Shown in pieces: positions 43,906 through 53,651 of a stretch of 64,000 nucleotides of DNA. The translations under genes were made by a program, and so were the position numbers. The DNA comes from Pseudothermotoga elfii DSM 9442 = NBRC 107921. Lineage in GTDB: Bacteria > Thermotogota > Thermotogae > Thermotogales > DSM-5069. The DNA is taken from contig NC_022792.1 of the NCBI RefSeq assembly GCF_000504085.1, positions 992,001 to 1,056,000 on the forward strand, given 5' to 3'. The notes under the pieces are model-generated. The model worked only from the letters and a program-made list of their open reading frames with translations, had not been told where the DNA came from and searched no databases. Positions within the stretch are counted from its first letter, which is position 1. The number at the start of each line of letters is the position of its first letter.

Positions 43906-44764
43906 TCTCTTCCTCCTCCAGAGGATACCAAAAGCGATTTCCAGAAGTTTTGTGCAAAGGGCCATAAAAGAGGGAAAAGTGACTGTAAATGATGTCATCC
44001 GCAAGCCGAACTATCGGGTAAAATTCGGTGATGTGGTAAAAATTTCCATACCGAGTAACGCCCAGAGCATCTCAATAGAACCCGAACCAATACAGATTGT
44101 TGTTATTTACGAAGATGAAGATATTATAGTTGTAAACAAGCCTGCTGGTATGATTGTTCATCCTATACCTTCACACAATTCCGGTACATTGGTTAATGCT
44201 CTTTTATATCATTGCAAGGATTTGAAAGGTATTGGTGGTGAGTTGAGACCGGGAATTGTTCACAGATTAGACAAAGATACATCGGGAGTTATGGTTGTAG
44301 CCAAAAATGATTTTGCGCATCATAATTTGTCGAATCAATTTAAAGACAGGAAAGTTTTCAAAATGTATCTTGCGCTGGTAAGCGGAAAGGTGGAGCATTT
44401 GGAAGGAGATATACAAATTTCCATTGCCCGTCATCCAGTTTTGCGCACAAAAATGGCTGCCAGTGAAATCGGGAGAATCGCTGTTACACATTATAAAGTT
44501 ATCAAATATTTTGAACATGCGACTTTGCTCATGGCATTTCCAAAAACTGGTCGGACACATCAAATAAGAGTACATATGAAATGTATAAATCACCCCATAT
44601 TAGGGGACAAATTGTATGGAAAAGGTTCAGGCGCTTCAAGGCAAATGCTCCACGCAACCAAACTTGGTTTCTACCATCCAAGAACACATGAGTGGATTGA
44701 ATTTATCGCGCCTCTTCCAGAAGATTTTAAAGAGACTATTCGGTTAATTTCATCCGGAGTGTGA
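43868..44764 (+). CDS. rluD: RluA/RluD-family 23S rRNA pseudouridine synthase
   Basis: A 298-residue enzyme with an N-terminal S4 domain (VNLRLDLFLLQRI, SRSFVQRAIKEGKVTVN) and a catalytic domain with VVNKPAGMIVHP, the active-site Asp in GIVHRLDKDTSGVMVVAK, KTGRTHQIRVHM and HPILGDKLYG. ATG 43868 is preferred to TTG 43862. Exact rRNA target not provable; RluD type is the best fit. It is coupled to dnaE by a GTGA overlap. Confidence 0.9.
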   Translation: MTVEKSEVNLRLDLFLLQRIPKAISRSFVQRAIKEGKVTVNDVIRKPNYRVKFGDVVKISIPSNAQSISIEPEPIQIVVIYEDEDIIVVNKPAGMIVHPIPSHNSGTLVNALLYHCKDLKGIGGELRPGIVHRLDKDTSGVMVVAKNDFAHHNLSNQFKDRKVFKMYLALVSGKVEHLEGDIQISIARHPVLRTKMAASEIGRIAVTHYKVIKYFEHATLLMAFPKTGRTHQIRVHMKCINHPILGDKLYGKGSGASRQMLHATKLGFYHPRTHEWIEFIAPLPEDFKETIRLISSGV

Positions 44765-47304
44765 AAGCCGTGATCGCTTGTATAGTGTCACCCTACTCTT
44801 TTGAAGGATCTATTCTGAGACTTGAAGAGGTTGTCAATGCAGCAAAATCATTTGGCTTGAAATCGCTCATGCTTGCTGATCAAAATTTTCATGCCTGTGT
44901 ACACTTCAATAAAATTTGTCGTAGTAATGGAATTATCCCCGTTCATGCCCTGAGAATTGATGAAAAAATCTTTTACGCGCAGGACCGCGACCAGTATGAA
45001 GAATTGATTAAAGCATATAACGAATCATCTCAGCCCAAAACGCCATGGGTAAATATTGATTCAGTCAAATTGATCTATTACCTCAGAGAATCAGATTATG
45101 AAGCACACGCTTTTTTATGCCAGTTATTATCCGTTCAACCAAAAAAAGGCGCTTATTTTGAAAATAATCTTACAGATGTCGCAGACGCGTTGAATTGCAA
45201 GCCTTATGACCTGAAAGTGCAGATGAGTTTTCCAAAACCCGAAAAAGGATGGCTGAGAAATTTTTCAAAAAAAGTACCACCGGGCTATCAGCCCAGATTC
45301 GAATCCGAAGTTGAGATAATAGAAAAAATGAATCTCGAGTCGTATTTTTATACCGTTAAAAAGATAGTGGATACTGCCAGGTCCATGAATATTTGCGTTG
45401 GTCCTGGAAGAGGAAGTGCTGTTGGATCGTTGGTTGCATTCATTCTTGGTATAACCCAAATCGACCCTGTTAAACATGATTTGCTTTTTGAACGATTTTT
45501 GAACGAGTACAGACAGGAACCTCCAGATATTGATATAGATGTTGAGGATAGAAAAAGATCTATGCTCATAGAACAGTTAATACGCGTGTTTCCCTTTTGT
45601 GCTCAAATTTCCAGTTTTTCTACACTGTCTTTAAAATCCATAAATGCTGAGGCCAGGAGGTTGAATTTGACTATCAAAGATGAACATATCAAATTACTGA
45701 ACAAACTTCCGTACCGAAGAAGCGTGCATGCTGCCGGCCTAATCATAGCAAATGAAGTTTTGAACCTCCCCATGGTGAGAGATTCCAATTTTCGCATACT
45801 TGAGTACGACATGGATTCCTTACAGGGAATAGGCGTTACAAAGATAGATTTGCTTGGTTTGACAACTCTAACAATGATTTCTAATATGAAAAAAACTCTG
45901 AAAATAGATTCTGTGCCTGTAGATGATTTTTCAACCTATGAAATGATATCTTCTGGAAAAACAACAGGGATCTTTCAGCTTGAATCATTGCCAGTTCGAT
46001 CGCTTTGCAGACAAGTAAGGCCTCAAGAGTTTAACGAACTCTCGGTATTACTTGCAATCAACAGGCCAGGCCCACTAATTGCAAGGCTAAATCGAATATA
46101 TGCTGAAAGAAAAAGAGGATGCAATAGAGAATACCACGAAGATCTTTTTCCTGAAACATTTGGAGTAGTGATATATCAGGAACAGATAATGAAACTTGCA
46201 ATGAGCATGGCAGATATGTCTCCTGCTGAATCAGATTTATTTAGGAAGGCCATGTCCCATAAAGATAGATTGATAATGAAAGCAGCTGTAGAAAAACTAA
46301 GAAATAAAATGATTGACAAAGGATACAGTAAATCCTTTGTGAATGAGCTTGCAAACATTCTTATCCAGTTTTCCTCTTACGCTTTCAATAAATCCCACAG
46401 TGTAGCGTATGCTATGTTGAGCTATCAACTCGCTTATATAAAGAACCATTTTCCAAAAGTTTTCTTTCAACATTATATAAAAGAACATTCAAATGATCCT
46501 TCGAAGGTTTTCGCCGCTGTTCAAGAATTGAGAACCACAGGTTTTGAGGTTATTCAACCATCTGTTAATCCTGTTGATTTGAAAGAAGACCAATTTCAGT
46601 TACCCATGGAAGCAATTGCTGGTGTGGGATCATCGGTCGTACAGCTTTGCCAGAACAGAGCACCTTTTGAGGATATACAGGATTTTGCTAAAAAGACTTC
46701 TTTACCACTTTCTACAATTCAGAGGTTAGCTCACGCTGGCGCCTTTGATTGCATTTATCACACGCGTGAAAATTCTATAAAGGCGTTTAACAGTTTTCAA
46801 AAGGGTTTTGACCCATCGTTGTTAGAAATTTCCACTGTTTTTGGTAAACGAGAAAGCAGGTTTGATACTAATATGACGCACATAGATATCTTAAAGCTTG
46901 AAGAGCAGGTATATGGTTTTCCGCTAACGCCATTCAAAACGTATCTATCAAGAAAATTTGCACCTCTCAGTGATGTCTATTCTTATGCCAGAACACTACC
47001 TGTTTCTGTAAATATTGAGAAAGGATATGCGTGTGATAGCCTTTCTGTCATTCGGATTAGAGAAAATCTTCAAGATGGAGAGTATCTAATTATATTGCGA
47101 GCTAATGGATCAATTGAGGCTCATTATGATTTGTCGCAGGTAAAATCGATAGTTTATGAATTTTATGGTTGTTTTGACGAGAAAGATTTTGAACAGGCTT
47201 CTGAATATGAAGATACCCAGGTGGTGTTGCTTGGAAAAAAGGTGTTGATTAATTCTACGCGTCCAAGACTTGAGAGTTATAAAATCAGGGTAATTTCCGC
47301 TTAA
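44761..47304 (+). CDS. dnaE: Short DnaE-type DNA polymerase III alpha subunit
   Basis: An 847-residue polymerase, against about 1160 in E. coli. Catalytic motifs: GPGRGSAVGSLVAFILG, PPDIDIDVED (metal aspartates), HAAGLIIA, KIDLLGLTTL, TGIFQLES, NRPGPLI, YQEQIMKLAM and KAMSHKD, AFNKSHSVAYAML. The N-terminal PHP domain is reduced: LMLADQNFHACVHFNKIC keeps the fold's outline but lacks the metal-binding histidines. T. maritima also has a short DnaE besides PolC, so this may not be the main replicase. Start GTG 44761. Confidence 0.93.
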   Translation: MKAVIACIVSPYSFEGSILRLEEVVNAAKSFGLKSLMLADQNFHACVHFNKICRSNGIIPVHALRIDEKIFYAQDRDQYEELIKAYNESSQPKTPWVNIDSVKLIYYLRESDYEAHAFLCQLLSVQPKKGAYFENNLTDVADALNCKPYDLKVQMSFPKPEKGWLRNFSKKVPPGYQPRFESEVEIIEKMNLESYFYTVKKIVDTARSMNICVGPGRGSAVGSLVAFILGITQIDPVKHDLLFERFLNEYRQEPPDIDIDVEDRKRSMLIEQLIRVFPFCAQISSFSTLSLKSINAEARRLNLTIKDEHIKLLNKLPYRRSVHAAGLIIANEVLNLPMVRDSNFRILEYDMDSLQGIGVTKIDLLGLTTLTMISNMKKTLKIDSVPVDDFSTYEMISSGKTTGIFQLESLPVRSLCRQVRPQEFNELSVLLAINRPGPLIARLNRIYAERKRGCNREYHEDLFPETFGVVIYQEQIMKLAMSMADMSPAESDLFRKAMSHKDRLIMKAAVEKLRNKMIDKGYSKSFVNELANILIQFSSYAFNKSHSVAYAMLSYQLAYIKNHFPKVFFQHYIKEHSNDPSKVFAAVQELRTTGFEVIQPSVNPVDLKEDQFQLPMEAIAGVGSSVVQLCQNRAPFEDIQDFAKKTSLPLSTIQRLAHAGAFDCIYHTRENSIKAFNSFQKGFDPSLLEISTVFGKRESRFDTNMTHIDILKLEEQVYGFPLTPFKTYLSRKFAPLSDVYSYARTLPVSVNIEKGYACDSLSVIRIRENLQDGEYLIILRANGSIEAHYDLSQVKSIVYEFYGCFDEKDFEQASEYEDTQVVLLGKKVLINSTRPRLESYKIRVISA

Positions 47305-47326
47305 AGGCATCATGCCGTTATTTTTT
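47305..47326 (+). terminator. Weak terminator after dnaE
   Basis: GGCA (47306-47309) / TGCC (47313-47316), loop TCA, then GTTATTTTTT. The stem is only 4 bases, but it directly follows the stop and precedes a 6-T run. Confidence 0.4.
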
Positions 47327-47398
47327 CACAATATGTGGGCTATCTCAATAGAATTTTGGTAGAATCTTTTTGTTAAAAACAGCATGGGAGGAGATAAA

Positions 47399-48322
47399 GT
47401 GCATTTGATACTTGATTGTGACCCGGGTCACGATGATGCATTTGCGTTGTTGATTGCCGGAGCGTCAAAGGAGCTTGGTTTGACTGGAGTAACGACGGTA
47501 GCTGGAAATTCTTATTTGCATAACACAAGTAGAAACGCGAGAACCATCCTCGATTTGTTTGACATAGATTTGCCAGTTTTTGCAGGGCGTGAAAAACCTC
47601 TGTTAAGAAATATAGTGATTGCTCCAGATATTCATGGTCAATCTGGCCTGGAAGGAGCAAATCTCCCAGCAATGAAACGGCCTATAGAAAAAACAAATGC
47701 AGTTCAATTCATGGCTGAGACTATAGAAAAGTACGATGATGTGACTCTTGTTGCTACTGGCCCTTTGACAAATGTTGCTCTTCTTATCTTGATGCATCCT
47801 CATTTGATTCACAAGTTAAATTCTATTGTTCTAATGGGTGGAGGTATATCATTTGGAAATGTTACGCCAGTTTCGGAATTCAATATTTTTGCGGATGCGG
47901 AAGCGGCAAAGATTGTTTTTGAATCTGGCGTACCTATTGTGATGGTTCCCTTAGATCTCACTCATCAGGTAATAGTTACTGATGAAGAGATTTTTCGTAT
48001 AAGATCACTTGGCCAGAAATTCGAAATTCTTTCAGATTTGTTGATTTTTTTCAAATCAGCTTACAAAAAGGTTTTTGGAATAGAAGGTGTACCCTTACAC
48101 GATCCATGTACTGTGATGTACCTTCTTAGCCCCGAAATCTTTGAGTCAAAGGAATATCACGTTGATATAGAGACAAAAGGTGAACTTACATATGGGCAAA
48201 CGGTAGTTGATCTGTGGAATACATCGGGAAAAAAGGCCAACGCCAGGGTTCTGCTGAGCGTAAAAAGAGAAAGATTTTTTCAAATATTCTTCGAAAAAAT
48301 TAGCCTTTTGAAAGGGGTGTAA
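47399..48322 (+). CDS. Inosine-uridine preferring nucleoside hydrolase
   Basis: Hydrolyses nucleosides to base and ribose. The 307-residue enzyme has the calcium-binding motif LDCDPGHDDAFAL at the N-terminus, VTTVAGNSYLHNTSRNA, HGQSGLEGANLP, ATGPLTNVALL, VLMGGGISFGNVTPVSEFN, and LHDPCTVMYL. I chose GTG 47399 because GGGAGGAG lies 5-6 bases upstream; the ATG at 47384 has no site. First gene of a six-gene nucleoside operon. Confidence 0.93.
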   Translation: MHLILDCDPGHDDAFALLIAGASKELGLTGVTTVAGNSYLHNTSRNARTILDLFDIDLPVFAGREKPLLRNIVIAPDIHGQSGLEGANLPAMKRPIEKTNAVQFMAETIEKYDDVTLVATGPLTNVALLILMHPHLIHKLNSIVLMGGGISFGNVTPVSEFNIFADAEAAKIVFESGVPIVMVPLDLTHQVIVTDEEIFRIRSLGQKFEILSDLLIFFKSAYKKVFGIEGVPLHDPCTVMYLLSPEIFESKEYHVDIETKGELTYGQTVVDLWNTSGKKANARVLLSVKRERFFQIFFEKISLLKGV

Positions 48323-48325
48323 GTC

Positions 48326-49069
48326 ATGGTAGATCCAAGGTATCACATAAGAGTTAAACCTGACGATGTGGGAAAATATGTGATTGTTGTTGGTGACAGG
48401 GGAAGAGTAGAGCGCGTGGCTAAATATCTTCAAGAAGCAACAAAGGTTGGGGATAACCGGGAATATCTCACTTACACAGGTTACCTTAAAGGTGAAAAGG
48501 TCAGCGTTATGTCTACAGGGATGGGTTCGCCAGCCATGGCTATAGGCATTGAAGAGCTTGCCACCACAAATGCAAGAGTAGTAATTCGCGTTGGAACAAC
48601 CGGGGCATTGCAAAAAGGTTTAAATCTTGGCGACAGTCTGATAGTTACTGCATCAGTCAGGATGGATGGTACAACTAACCAGTATATAATTCCCGAATAT
48701 CCTGCAGTAGCTGATTTTTCTGTTGTGAATGCTCTGATAGGGGCCGCAAAACGCGTGGAAAATCCTTATCACGTTGGAATAGTTTTATCAACAGATTCTT
48801 ATTATGGAAAAGCTTTTGATGAAGAAAAGCATGGTCATCTGGAGAAACAGTTGATCAAAGCCGGTGTTTTAGGAGTAGAAATGGAGATAGGAGCACTTTA
48901 TGTGATTGGATCGTTGAAAAAACTCAAAACTGGTGCGATATTAACTGTTCGCGAAGAATTGACAGATGAAGGGTATATCCAGGCTGGGGAAAAATTTGAA
49001 CAGGGTCTGGAAAAATCTATAATGATAGCCTTGAAAGCCATAGAAATTCTCATCGAAAGAGGTGCATGA
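48326..49069 (+). CDS. udp: Uridine phosphorylase family enzyme
   Basis: Phosphorolyses uridine (or another nucleoside) to base and ribose 1-phosphate. The 247-residue PNP/UDP family protein has VIVVGDRGRVERVAKYL, STGMGSPAMAIGIEEL, VVIRVGTTGALQ (phosphate site), the substrate loop GVLGVEMEIGALYVIG and AILTVREELTDEG. Uridine over purine preference is inferred from the family pattern. It is 3 bases after the nucleoside hydrolase and 1 base before the binding protein. Confidence 0.88.
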   Translation: MVDPRYHIRVKPDDVGKYVIVVGDRGRVERVAKYLQEATKVGDNREYLTYTGYLKGEKVSVMSTGMGSPAMAIGIEELATTNARVVIRVGTTGALQKGLNLGDSLIVTASVRMDGTTNQYIIPEYPAVADFSVVNALIGAAKRVENPYHVGIVLSTDSYYGKAFDEEKHGHLEKQLIKAGVLGVEMEIGALYVIGSLKKLKTGAILTVREELTDEGYIQAGEKFEQGLEKSIMIALKAIEILIERGA

Positions 49070-49070
49070 G

Positions 49071-50135
49071 ATGAGAAAAATTTTGGTTTTTCTGCTTGCT
49101 ATGATTGTGATTTTTTCTATAGCGGAACCACTTAAAGTCGCCTTGCTTTTGAACGGAAGACTTGGTGACAAGTCTTTTCTCGATTCAGCGGGCAGGGGCC
49201 TCGAGATGGCTGTTGAGGAACTGGGGATTCAGGGAAAGGTTATTGAGGCAAATTACAATCCGGCGAACTGGAGACCGTATCTGGAAGATATATCTGATCA
49301 GGATTACGATGTGATAATAGTTGGTACGTGGCAAATGCAAGAGATACTTGAAGAAGTAGCTCCCATGCATCCTGAAAAAAAGTATTTTATATTTGATGCT
49401 TCTGTAGATTACAACAAAAGCAAACTTGATAACGTGTATTCGATGATCTACAAACAAAACGAAGGGTCTTTCCTGGCTGGTGCACTGGCAGCATTGATTA
49501 CCACATCTGGAATTCCAAAAACCAATCCGGAACCAGTTATAGGTTTTTTAGGTGGAGTGGATATACCTGTTATCAATGATTTCCTTGTAGGTTATATTGA
49601 AGGAGCAAAATATGTAAATCCAGAAATAAAAGTACTTATTTCTTATGTTGGCAGTTTCAACGATCCAGCCAAGGGAAAAGAGATCAGTTTGGCTATGTAC
49701 CGTCATGGCGCAGATATTATATTCAACGTTGCTGCAAACACGGGGATTGGTTTGCTTGAAGCAGCAAAAGAGGTCGATCGGTGGGTTATAGGAGTTGACT
49801 CTGATCAGGCTTTGATGTATGAATCTACGGATCCAGAAATTTCAAATCATATTGTCACTTCTATGATGAAAAATGTCGATAATTCCATTTTCAGAGGGTT
49901 GAAGTTACATTTACAAGGAAAATTAGGCTATGGTCAGGTTGAGTCACTTGGTATAGCTGAGGGGGGTGTCGGAATAGCTGACAACAAATATTACAGGCAA
50001 ATTGTTCCGGAACATCTCAGAAGCGAGATAGCACAGATAGAAAAGAAAATCATCTCTGGTGAAATAAAGGTTGGTACCGTTTTTGAAATGTCTCAGGAAG
50101 AATTAAATCAGTTAAGGGCAAGTGTGAAACCATGA
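49071..50135 (+). CDS. BMP-family nucleoside ABC transporter binding protein
   Basis: Periplasmic binding protein of the basic membrane protein family, 354 residues. The signal peptide MRKILVFLLAMIVIFSIA lacks a lipobox cysteine, so it is a soluble or loosely held protein. Seen: LNGRLGDKSFLDSAGRGLE (ligand loop), VIGFLGGVDIPVINDFLVGY, and DIIFNVAANTGIGLLEAAKE, VIGVDSDQ. ATG 49071 has GAAAGAGGTG. The two downstream permeases match the family's nucleoside import partners. Confidence 0.92.
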   Translation: MRKILVFLLAMIVIFSIAEPLKVALLLNGRLGDKSFLDSAGRGLEMAVEELGIQGKVIEANYNPANWRPYLEDISDQDYDVIIVGTWQMQEILEEVAPMHPEKKYFIFDASVDYNKSKLDNVYSMIYKQNEGSFLAGALAALITTSGIPKTNPEPVIGFLGGVDIPVINDFLVGYIEGAKYVNPEIKVLISYVGSFNDPAKGKEISLAMYRHGADIIFNVAANTGIGLLEAAKEVDRWVIGVDSDQALMYESTDPEISNHIVTSMMKNVDNSIFRGLKLHLQGKLGYGQVESLGIAEGGVGIADNKYYRQIVPEHLRSEIAQIEKKIISGEIKVGTVFEMSQEELNQLRASVKP

Positions 50136-50156
50136 GAAATTTTTGCATGACTTAAA

Positions 50157-51698
50157 ATGATGTATGCACTTGAAGCAATAAACATTACGAAGGTTTATCC
50201 AAATGGCATTGTAGCCAATAAAAATGTGTCTATATCCGTTGAGATTGGAAAAATACACGCAATTGTTGGCGAAAATGGTGCCGGGAAAACCACATTGATG
50301 AGGATTTTTTTTGGAATGGAAAGACCAACCAGCGGTGAAATCAAAGTTTTTGGGAAAAAAGTAAACCTGAACTCACCAAAAGATGCCATTGCGTTAAATA
50401 TTGGCATGGTTCATCAACATTTTATGCTTGTTCCATCCTTTACAGTTATTGAAAATATAATACTTGGCATTGAACCCAGGAAGGGTTTATTTACTGTCGA
50501 TTTTGAAAAAGCCAGACGAATAGTCACAAAATATATGGAAAAACTTAATTTTCAGGTCCCTCTTGAGGAAAAAGTGATGGATTTGCCCGTGGGAGTAAAG
50601 CAAAGAGTGGAAATACTCAAAGCTCTTATCCGAAATGCGAAAATATTGATTCTTGATGAACCTTCATCAGTTCTGACATCTCAGGAAACGAAAGAGTTGT
50701 TTGATGTTTTAAAAAATTTAGCACGATTCGGGATAACGGTGATTTTTATAACGCACAAACTGAATGAAGTGAAGCAAATAGCAGATAAGATAACGATAAT
50801 GCGTGATGGCCGGGTTGTTGGAACTTATGATAATAATGAACTGAGTGAATCGGACATTGTCAAGTTAATGATAGGAAAGAAATTTGAGCATAGTATTAAA
50901 AAGGTAAAGAGATGTCCTGGAAAGATTTTGCTGGAAGTCAGGAATCTTAATTATTTTCGTGAAGACGGTGTGCAGATTCTAAAAAATATAAGCTTTTCAC
51001 TGAGAGCCGGTGAGATTCTTGGCATCGCCGGGCTTGAGGGCAACGGGCAGAAAGAACTTGTTGAAATACTCACAGGGTTGAGAGAAAATGCGACTGGTGA
51101 GATATATGTGGATGGGATAAATACATTGAACGCTTATCCCTGGCAGATCAGAAAAATGAAGGTTGCCTATATTCCTGAAGACAGAATTGAAATAGGTTGC
51201 GCACCTGATCTTTCAATAGCAGAAAATCTCGTATCAAATAGATGCGGTTCTAACCTGTTTTTTCGTACTTTTCTTTACAGAAAAAAGCAGGCCTATCAGT
51301 TCTCTCAAAAGATCATGCGGGAATTCTCAATAAAGGCAGAAAGTCCACGAACTGCTATGAAAATGCTTTCGGGTGGTAACATTCAAAAGGTAATTCTTGC
51401 CAGGGAAATGACAGTTGATGCCAGAATAATAATAGCCAGTCAACCAACTCATGGGATAGATGTTGCTTCCAGCGAGCTTATTAGAAAAAAACTTTTGCAA
51501 ATGAGAAACGATGGTAAAGCTGTTCTTTTAATTTCAACAGATCTTCAGGAAATTTTACAGATTTCAGATAGGATACTCGTCTTTTATAGAGGAGAGATCA
51601 CTGCCCATTTTCAAAATGAGAATCTAACAGAAGCGGAAATTGGTTATTATATGCTTGGCATCAGGAGAGAAAAAACACCTTTAGAGGGATCATCATGA
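50157..51698 (+). CDS. Nucleoside ABC transporter ATPase (two ATPase domains)
   Basis: A 513-residue protein of the YufO/NupA type. Domain 1: Walker A GENGAGKTT, signature-equivalent LPVGVKQRVEILKAL, Walker B ILILDEPSSVLT, ITHKLNEV. Domain 2: degenerate Walker A GLEGNGQKEL, signature LSGGNIQKVIL, and IIIASQPTHGID in place of Walker B, normal for this family, so only one site hydrolyses well. It sits between the binding protein and permease 1, overlapping the latter by 4 bases. Confidence 0.94.
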   Translation: MMYALEAINITKVYPNGIVANKNVSISVEIGKIHAIVGENGAGKTTLMRIFFGMERPTSGEIKVFGKKVNLNSPKDAIALNIGMVHQHFMLVPSFTVIENIILGIEPRKGLFTVDFEKARRIVTKYMEKLNFQVPLEEKVMDLPVGVKQRVEILKALIRNAKILILDEPSSVLTSQETKELFDVLKNLARFGITVIFITHKLNEVKQIADKITIMRDGRVVGTYDNNELSESDIVKLMIGKKFEHSIKKVKRCPGKILLEVRNLNYFREDGVQILKNISFSLRAGEILGIAGLEGNGQKELVEILTGLRENATGEIYVDGINTLNAYPWQIRKMKVAYIPEDRIEIGCAPDLSIAENLVSNRCGSNLFFRTFLYRKKQAYQFSQKIMREFSIKAESPRTAMKMLSGGNIQKVILAREMTVDARIIIASQPTHGIDVASSELIRKKLLQMRNDGKAVLLISTDLQEILQISDRILVFYRGEITAHFQNENLTEAEIGYYMLGIRREKTPLEGSS

Positions 51699-52753
51699 AA
51701 AAAAAGCTCACAGTGATAGAAACTTTGAGAGTTATTTTAACAGTTGTACTTGCATTTGCAATAGGGTATATTTTTTTAACCCTGGCTACTGATAATCCAG
51801 AAGAAGCTTTCAGGTGGTTTCTCACAGGGTCATTCTCTTCTCAAAGAAGATTTGTTGAAGTTCTCAATAACTCCGTACCATTAATGTTAACTGGTCTGGC
51901 GATATCGATTGTCTTTCAAACAAAAATTTTCAATATAGGCGCAGAAGGACAGTTTTTTTTCGGGGCTTTTGGAGCAATGGTTGCTGCACTGAGTTTTCCG
52001 AAAATACCATTTTTTCACGTGGTTTTTACTTTAATAACTTCATCAATTTTTGGGGCGATGTGGGCTTTTGTACCAGCAGCTATCAAAAGTAAATGGAGAG
52101 CAAGTGAGCTTGTTTCATCGTTGATGATGAATTATATTTCTTATTATCTTGTAATTTATCTTGTAAACAATTACTTCAGAGATAGATCAGTGGGGGCACT
52201 TGTGTCTTACAAATTTCCTGAGACTGCCTGGCTTGCTGTGCTGAGCAGATACAGACTCAATTCGGGATTTTTAATAGCCATCGCGATATGTGTGCTAACA
52301 GGATTGATGATTTTCAACACAAGATATGGTTATGAAATCAGGGTTGTAGGTGCCAACAAGAAATTCAGTTTCTACAGTGGAATAAAAACTACGAATGTGA
52401 TATTCTGGGTGCAGATCTTTTCAGGGGCGCTATCAGGATTAGCCGGAGGAATAGAGATATCGGCTATGTACAGAAGATTCGTCTGGCAATCTTTGCCTGG
52501 TTATGGGTTTGATGGCATAATTGTAGCAATACTTGCTCGAAACAATCCTTTCCTGGTAATACCTGCTGCACTTTTTATTGCTTATATGAGAATAGGAGCC
52601 AGCGTCATGGGAAGAATGACTGGTGTGGCACCTGAAATTGTTGTGGTACTTCAGGGAATAATGATACTTTTAATCACGGCAGAGGCGTTGCTTTTTAGCT
52701 TCAAACGGAAAATTATCGAAAAAGAGTCGATAAAAGATGAGAGATTTTCTTAA
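51695..52753 (+). CDS. Nucleoside ABC transporter permease 1
   Basis: A 352-residue membrane protein of the YufP/BPD-transp-2 family. Hydrophobic helices span the length; the family pattern VPLMLTGLAISIVFQTKIFNIGAEGQF and RVVGANKKFSFYSGIKT is clear, with GALSGLAGGIE near the middle of the second half. It is coupled by overlaps of 4 and 17 bases to its neighbours. Confidence 0.92.
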   Translation: MKKKLTVIETLRVILTVVLAFAIGYIFLTLATDNPEEAFRWFLTGSFSSQRRFVEVLNNSVPLMLTGLAISIVFQTKIFNIGAEGQFFFGAFGAMVAALSFPKIPFFHVVFTLITSSIFGAMWAFVPAAIKSKWRASELVSSLMMNYISYYLVIYLVNNYFRDRSVGALVSYKFPETAWLAVLSRYRLNSGFLIAIAICVLTGLMIFNTRYGYEIRVVGANKKFSFYSGIKTTNVIFWVQIFSGALSGLAGGIEISAMYRRFVWQSLPGYGFDGIIVAILARNNPFLVIPAALFIAYMRIGASVMGRMTGVAPEIVVVLQGIMILLITAEALLFSFKRKIIEKESIKDERFS

Positions 52754-53648
52754 TTCGTCTTTTTATTACAGTATTCTCAGAGTATCCACCCCCATTATAT
52801 TATCAACAATGAGCGCCTTGCTCAGTTCAATAACAGGCACAATAAACATTGGCATTGAAGGTATGATGCTAATGTCTGCATTCTGGAGTGCAATTATTGC
52901 CTCTATCAGCCAGAATCCCTGGATGGGGCTCATATTCGGCGTTACTTCGGCTACTGCGCTTGCTATGTTACTTGCGTACTTTCACCTGAAATTAGGGGTA
53001 GATCTCATAATAGGTGGAGTTGCATTAAATCTTTTTTCATCAGGTTTTACTGTTTTCTTACTGGATGCAATAACTGGAGATAAAGGTTCATCTGCCTCAA
53101 TGAAAAGTTTTCCTCTCCCACGTATTGAGATTTCTTTTATCAAAGATATACCATTTATCGGAAATATCCTGAGTAATCACAACATTTTGACCTATGTTGC
53201 TATTTTTTCGGTGTTTGTGGTAGATTACTTTATTCGCAAAACCCCTGCAGGTATGAGAATGAGATCTGTAGGTGAAAATCCCGACGCCGCCGTGTCTGTG
53301 GGAATATCTGTAAAGAAGATGAAGTTCATTTCTCTCACATTGAGTGGTTTTTTTGCTGGTCTGGGCGGTGCCTTTCTCTCGATGGGCTACGTATCGTGGT
53401 TTGTACGCGATATGACTTCGGGTAGAGGTTTCATTGCACTTGCTGCACAGGCACTCGGCGGCAATTCAGCTTTCTTAGGCGCATTAGGAGCTCTATTGTT
53501 TGGCACAGCAGAAACAACGGGAATTAGCCTTCAATCACTGAGAATCCCTTCTGAAATAGCCAACATATTGCCATTTGCTCTAACGCTGGTAATTCTGATT
53601 ATTTACGCTCAAATAAAAGTTAAATCACATTCAAGAGTTCAGCAATAG
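52737..53648 (+). CDS. Nucleoside ABC transporter permease 2
   Basis: A 303-residue membrane protein of the YufQ family, second half of the translocation pore. Seen: TGTINIGIEGMMLMSAF, YFHLKLGVDLIIGGVALNLF, MRSVGENPDAAVSVGISV (ATPase-coupling loop) and ARGFIALAAQALGG-like GRGFIALAAQALGG. Last gene of the operon; it ends 3 bases before the convergent kduD stop, with no hairpin between. Confidence 0.93.
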   Translation: MRDFLNSSFYYSILRVSTPIILSTMSALLSSITGTINIGIEGMMLMSAFWSAIIASISQNPWMGLIFGVTSATALAMLLAYFHLKLGVDLIIGGVALNLFSSGFTVFLLDAITGDKGSSASMKSFPLPRIEISFIKDIPFIGNILSNHNILTYVAIFSVFVVDYFIRKTPAGMRMRSVGENPDAAVSVGISVKKMKFISLTLSGFFAGLGGAFLSMGYVSWFVRDMTSGRGFIALAAQALGGNSAFLGALGALLFGTAETTGISLQSLRIPSEIANILPFALTLVILIIYAQIKVKSHSRVQQ

Positions 53649-53651
53649 TGA

